This document shows, in pieces, positions 60,515-64,000 of a DNA stretch of 64,000 nucleotides (its first letter is position 1; each line of letters opens with the position of its first letter). The notes under the pieces were generated by a model, which saw only the letters and a program-made list of their open reading frames with translations, had not been told where the DNA came from and did not search any database. Source of the DNA: Cinnamomum chago (lineage: Eukaryota; Streptophyta; Magnoliopsida; Laurales; Lauraceae); contig CP142458.1 of NCBI GenBank assembly GCA_038049695.1, positions 44,671,501-44,735,500 on the forward strand, read 5' to 3'. The position numbers were made by a program, and so were the translations under genes.

Positions 60515-60710
60515 CGCCGATCGCTAGTGCCTCAGCTGGTGCCTCGCCTCCAGACATCTATCAAGAAAAAGGAAATTGTGTCAGTTCGAGTCCAACACTT
60601 AGGACTACGCCGATTCTACCCAATCAATCGTCCTCACATGTATCCCATCACTAAATTCCTCACCACGTCCTAAAGTTTCTAGTGTGTTTTACTTCCTGGA
60701 GACCAGCTCA

Positions 60711-60722
60711 GCTCTAATACCA
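60711..60722 (-). promoter_or_regulatory. Primer-binding site of element G
   Basis: The minus strand reads TGGTATTAGAGC about six bases after the 5' LTR, one base off the tRNA-Met consensus TGGTATCAGAGC. 60,515-60,710 is leader with nothing else seen. Confidence 0.75.
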
Positions 60723-60728
60723 TAAAAT

Positions 60729-63700
60729 TGTAACGTCCCAATTCCGGATACCGAGAAAGTCGTCAGAATATCCGAACTTGGCGCGATACTTGCCGAAAAA
60801 TCCGAGAACTTCCAAGATCGTAGGTCCGCAGTGAGGTCCAATTTAAAACTTCTGAACAATATAATATCAATGGTTAAATTGCGGAAGCATAAAAAGTGAA
60901 ACGGAAGCAATAGGTATCATGATATATCAAATAAGAGCAGAACTGTAGTCTAGTTTAAAAGTATTAATTGAAAAAATAAAGTTTAGTTACATTTTGACTG
61001 CTACCCAGCTCACGACAAAATCGCTCAAAACCCAAAAAAAGATAAACACTCAAAGCCCGAGTACTGGCGCTCCAATCTCCGGCTCGACATCTGGATCGGC
61101 CGGTCCCTAACCGTAATCTCCAGCTACGGGCGCCTCTACGAGCGCAAGCACATCGTCCGCGTACTCGGGGTCGAGGCCTAAGCACCAAAATGGGTTAGAT
61201 CTAAAGATCTGGCAAGTCACAGTATACAAGTAACATAGGACATATATATCAAAAGGGTAGAGAGAGTTACACAATTTAAAGAATACCAAGATACATGATC
61301 TAGGCAGTTGAGCAAGATAAACATATAGAATCAGGACAATATGCAACATCTAATCTAATACAATATAGCACATTCACACGAGCTGGATACTGCGAGATAC
61401 TATGCCGCGGCCCTCCCATACTAAACACAGTCGCGGAGGGGAATCTCATCAGTGCTGGGGATAATTAACCCCGCAAATCACTCAACAGCCTCACCACACT
61501 CATCACTCGGGGAGACGAGATTCGGTATCACACCGTCCGTCTAAAAACATACCTCATCATGATAGCTCTCTGAACACTCATAAATAGCTCCTACCAGGAA
61601 TGATCAGTCCAAAGGCTGAGCTTAAATCAACCGAGTGAATGTCTATGCCGACTCGATGAAACTCTAAAGGTCTGTGTCTGTCTAGGCTTTGCCTTGCGTG
61701 AACAAGGTCCTAACAATGTCTCTAAGAGGTTCCAATATCAAATCAATCCCTGGATTACAATCCAAGTCCAAACCCACTCGTTGGATCCATACAAAGGCCC
61801 ATCAAACACATGGCCTGGTCTTAGACAGTCCAAACGAGGTAACAAGTCCATAACCAAAGATATCCTGTTCATTCTCGTTCACAATGAGTTATATGTCTAA
61901 TACATTTCACCTCTCCATTCTAAGGGTACTCATCCATACTTAGGCCATAAAAGGGCCCGTCTAGCCACAGACACGAGTCATTGTTCTCCCAATCACACAT
62001 CGGGTCACCTCTAAGATATCCTAGGTTCAGGCCATCCATTTCCATTTTATTAACAGTTATCAGCTACAGTAAGGATATAAGAGTGACAGTAGTAAGAAAG
62101 GTGAAGTATGAACTTCAAATATGAGAATCAATAGGGAAAATAACAATAGTCCAACCTAGGTAATGGACCACATTCAGGTCCAGGCCCATCTCAGGTAATT
62201 TGATCTCTAAATGGAATCTCAGATGCCAAAGGATACTGTGTTTGGTGCTCCTGAAGTTACGGGCATCATTGACAACGTTTAAAGATCGAATCATCGTAGA
62301 TTATACGACCAAAACCCTACTTGGTGGTCCCCACGAGTCAAGGTTGAGCCTCACCATTGACTCGGGCTTGGCACATCAATAGAAGTCCATTTGGATGGTC
62401 AATGGGCCCCACAAACGATCACAACTTCAGAATACTGAAAACTGGGAAAATCACTATACACAGTGTCCTCGGTCGGCCTGGCACAGGGCTCGATCGACCG
62501 GGTACACTGGATGTTGACCGCCAGGTCGACCCTGGTGGAGTGTGCTCGGTCGACCTCCTGGCCTAGTCGGTCGGCCGAGTGCATTGGGAAAAATTGGGTC
62601 AAGTCCCTGGGAGACATGGTCTGATCTCAGGGGCTTCACGTTTGCTCGGTCGACCTCCTGGCCTAAGCGGTTGACCGGGCATACTGAGATCCTGGAGATT
62701 GATGTCCCAACTCTCAGGCATTTCTACTGCAGGTCATGTGTGATCGGTCGACCCGGAGCAAGGTTTGCTCGACCGCGTACTCAGGATTTCTGGATCTGAG
62801 GGAAATCCAACTCCGAGTCATTTTTCTGCAGAACCTATGTGCTCGGTCGGCCTGGAGCATGGCTCAGTCGACCGCGCACACTGAATTGTTAGTTTGCAGG
62901 AAAAATAACTAAGACTTGTTTTTTCTCAGGTTTTAGTGTGCTCGGTCGACCCGAGCAGGGCTCGGTCGACCGAGTACACGCAGCCTACAGAAAAACCCAG
63001 ATTTCAGGGTTTTCTTCCTTTCAACCCATTTTTCCATTAAAACTCCTTCAATCTCGCCCAAACATCACCAAATCAATAGAAAACATAAAAACACTTCAAT
63101 ATACTACCATCCAACACCCAAATGGGCCATTGATCTTCCAAATGGGTAATCCCATCCATCAATGCCACAAATCCATCAATACTAAGCTCATGGGTAGATC
63201 TAGCACAAGTACATTAACTGAATTGAAAATGCAGAATCAAGGAAATAGAAACATATATTCTATGTTAAATATGTATATTGCACTTGCCTTGTTTGAAATG
63301 GAAGGTTGTAGAGAGAGAAAGAAAGAACCAAGCCAATGCAAGTAGAAATCCCAGCTCCTAGGGTCTTCTCACTCACAAAACCAACTCAGAACTCAGGTCT
63401 AGAAGAGAGAAAGGAGAGGGGAAGTGAAGAAGATGAATAGTAGCTAAGGTATAGTATGGGGAAATGTGTAGTATTTATAAGTTAGGGGTTTGACTGGGGA
63501 CTGAAATACCTTTCTAGTTTGTATAGGATTAGGGTTAGGGTAAAGAGCATTTGGGTCTTTAGGGGTAGGTTCTAGAAGAGTCTTTCATGGATACCCCCCT
63601 ATGGAAAATACTAATATCTAGCTAGCGCCCTATCTCACTAGCTAACCCTAGAAATTGCAAAAGACCCCTATTAACTCTATTATTAACACAACTAGACTAG

Positions 63701-63825
63701 CTAACTAAAACTTAGGAAAGTATATAACTACCCTTACTAACCCCTTAATTAGTATAATTAGCTAATATATACTATTAAATAGTATTCAAATTAAATTGAG
63801 GGCCCACAAAGGGTGGGGCCTCACA
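60729..63825 (-). repeat. Element G 5' LTR
   Basis: The plus-strand form starts TGTAACGTCCCAATTCCGG and ends GGGGCCTCACA, 3,097 bp. The minus-strand TATA box (CTTATAAATAC near 63,471-63,481) is followed by a CT-rich leader. It contains the hairpin near 61,196-61,212 and palindrome cluster 62,471-62,977. Confidence 0.9.
62471..62977. promoter_or_regulatory. Palindrome cluster GGTCGACC (G 5' LTR)
   Basis: Counterpart of 54,613-55,072. Cores at 62,471 and 62,492 are 21 bp apart and the last two (62,944, 62,964) 20 bp apart. Near the right end this LTR has a GGTCGACC pair where the other LTR has a single copy. Confidence 0.7.
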
Positions 63826-64000
63826 AGAAATCCCCTATCTTAGCTGCTCCAATCTACACCAAAGATCCCCATGAAAAACACTCAAAAACATCATATTTTG
63901 AAAAGAGAAGGAGCTCTCCAAGAATTCCTTTGCATGCATGATAGAAAGGCTCTAAAGGTTCTATTAAACCAGAAATTCGAAAAGGAAGCCATTGCTGACC
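63826..64000 (-). mobile_element. D3 LTR, third part (runs off the window)
   Basis: Sequence beyond element G, taken as the continuation of the interrupted D-like LTR. It begins agaaa, which also occurs beside the left end of element G. No coding feature is seen. Confidence 0.4.

Larger units (their letters stand above)
52937..63825 (-). mobile_element. Element G: Ty3/Gypsy retroelement, Tekay-like
   Basis: LTRs at about 52,937-55,928 and 60,729-63,825, minus-strand gag-pol between them in the Gypsy order (Gag, protease, reverse transcriptase, RNase H, integrase), primer site beside the right LTR (minus strand TGGTATTAGAGC, 60,711-60,722) and purine tract AAAGGAGGGAGTGA at 55,929-55,942. The integrase tail KGKLAWRYIGP...VHDVFQVSMLKKYVEDPS is typical of chromovirus (Tekay/Del) elements. 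The LTRs differ at a few per cent, so it is older than E and F. It is broken, with several coding interruptions. A possible target duplication agaaa lies on both sides. Confidence 0.9.

Overview
The window is plant nuclear DNA from a flowering plant with a large, transposon-packed genome. I see no intact host gene outside transposons, no tRNA gene and no working rRNA gene. Almost every base can be assigned to layers of transposons inserted into one another. The plant call rests on Ty1/Copia and Ty3/Gypsy (Tekay-like and Athila-like) elements, CACTA DNA transposons, an RTE-type LINE, a Cassandra TRIM with 5S-derived LTRs, and a captured fragment of a plant-type glutamate dehydrogenase gene with introns.

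Layout. 1-576 is a piece of an Athila-like LTR. 577-12,750 is a minus-strand Copia element (Copia-A) split by a young non-autonomous LTR element, E (2,665-10,587), which encodes only a coiled-coil Gag-like protein. About 12,751-17,944 is the primer site and 5' LTR of the Athila-like element. A non-autonomous CACTA (CACTA-1, 13,938-16,378) sits in that LTR and itself contains a Cassandra TRIM (15,402-16,031). 17,945-20,266 and 21,526-35,604 are two copies of a second Copia family (Copia-C), head to head around an RTE LINE fragment (20,267-21,525). The right copy is interrupted by two inverted solo LTRs of one family (D1 24,503-28,793 and D2 29,561-33,744) and cut off by a related third LTR (D3, from 35,605).

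D3 is itself interrupted by a 15.2-kb CACTA (CACTA-2, 37,364-52,530) carrying pieces of at least two host genes, all on the minus strand: a glutamate dehydrogenase-like gene and a conserved plant gene I do not name firmly. A young LTR element, F (42,801-49,356), related to E, landed inside a captured dehydrogenase exon. D3 resumes at 52,534-52,936, is broken by a Tekay-like Gypsy element (G, 52,937-63,825), and runs off the window at 64,000.

The strongest unexplained signals are structural. (1) The non-coding interiors of E and F are arrays of short hairpins whose stems differ from one hairpin to the next while the loops share a motif close to RRATATAACTATTARGCA. (2) Several distinct LTR families carry short GC-rich palindromes, a different word in each family, set in pairs 20-22 bp apart (about two helical turns). 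(3) E and F have several extra polypurine tracts beside the normal one. (4) CACTA-2 is a gene-capturing transposon with three tandem leader-like units and same-direction captured exons. Coordinates were read by eye; identities and copy counts are estimates.
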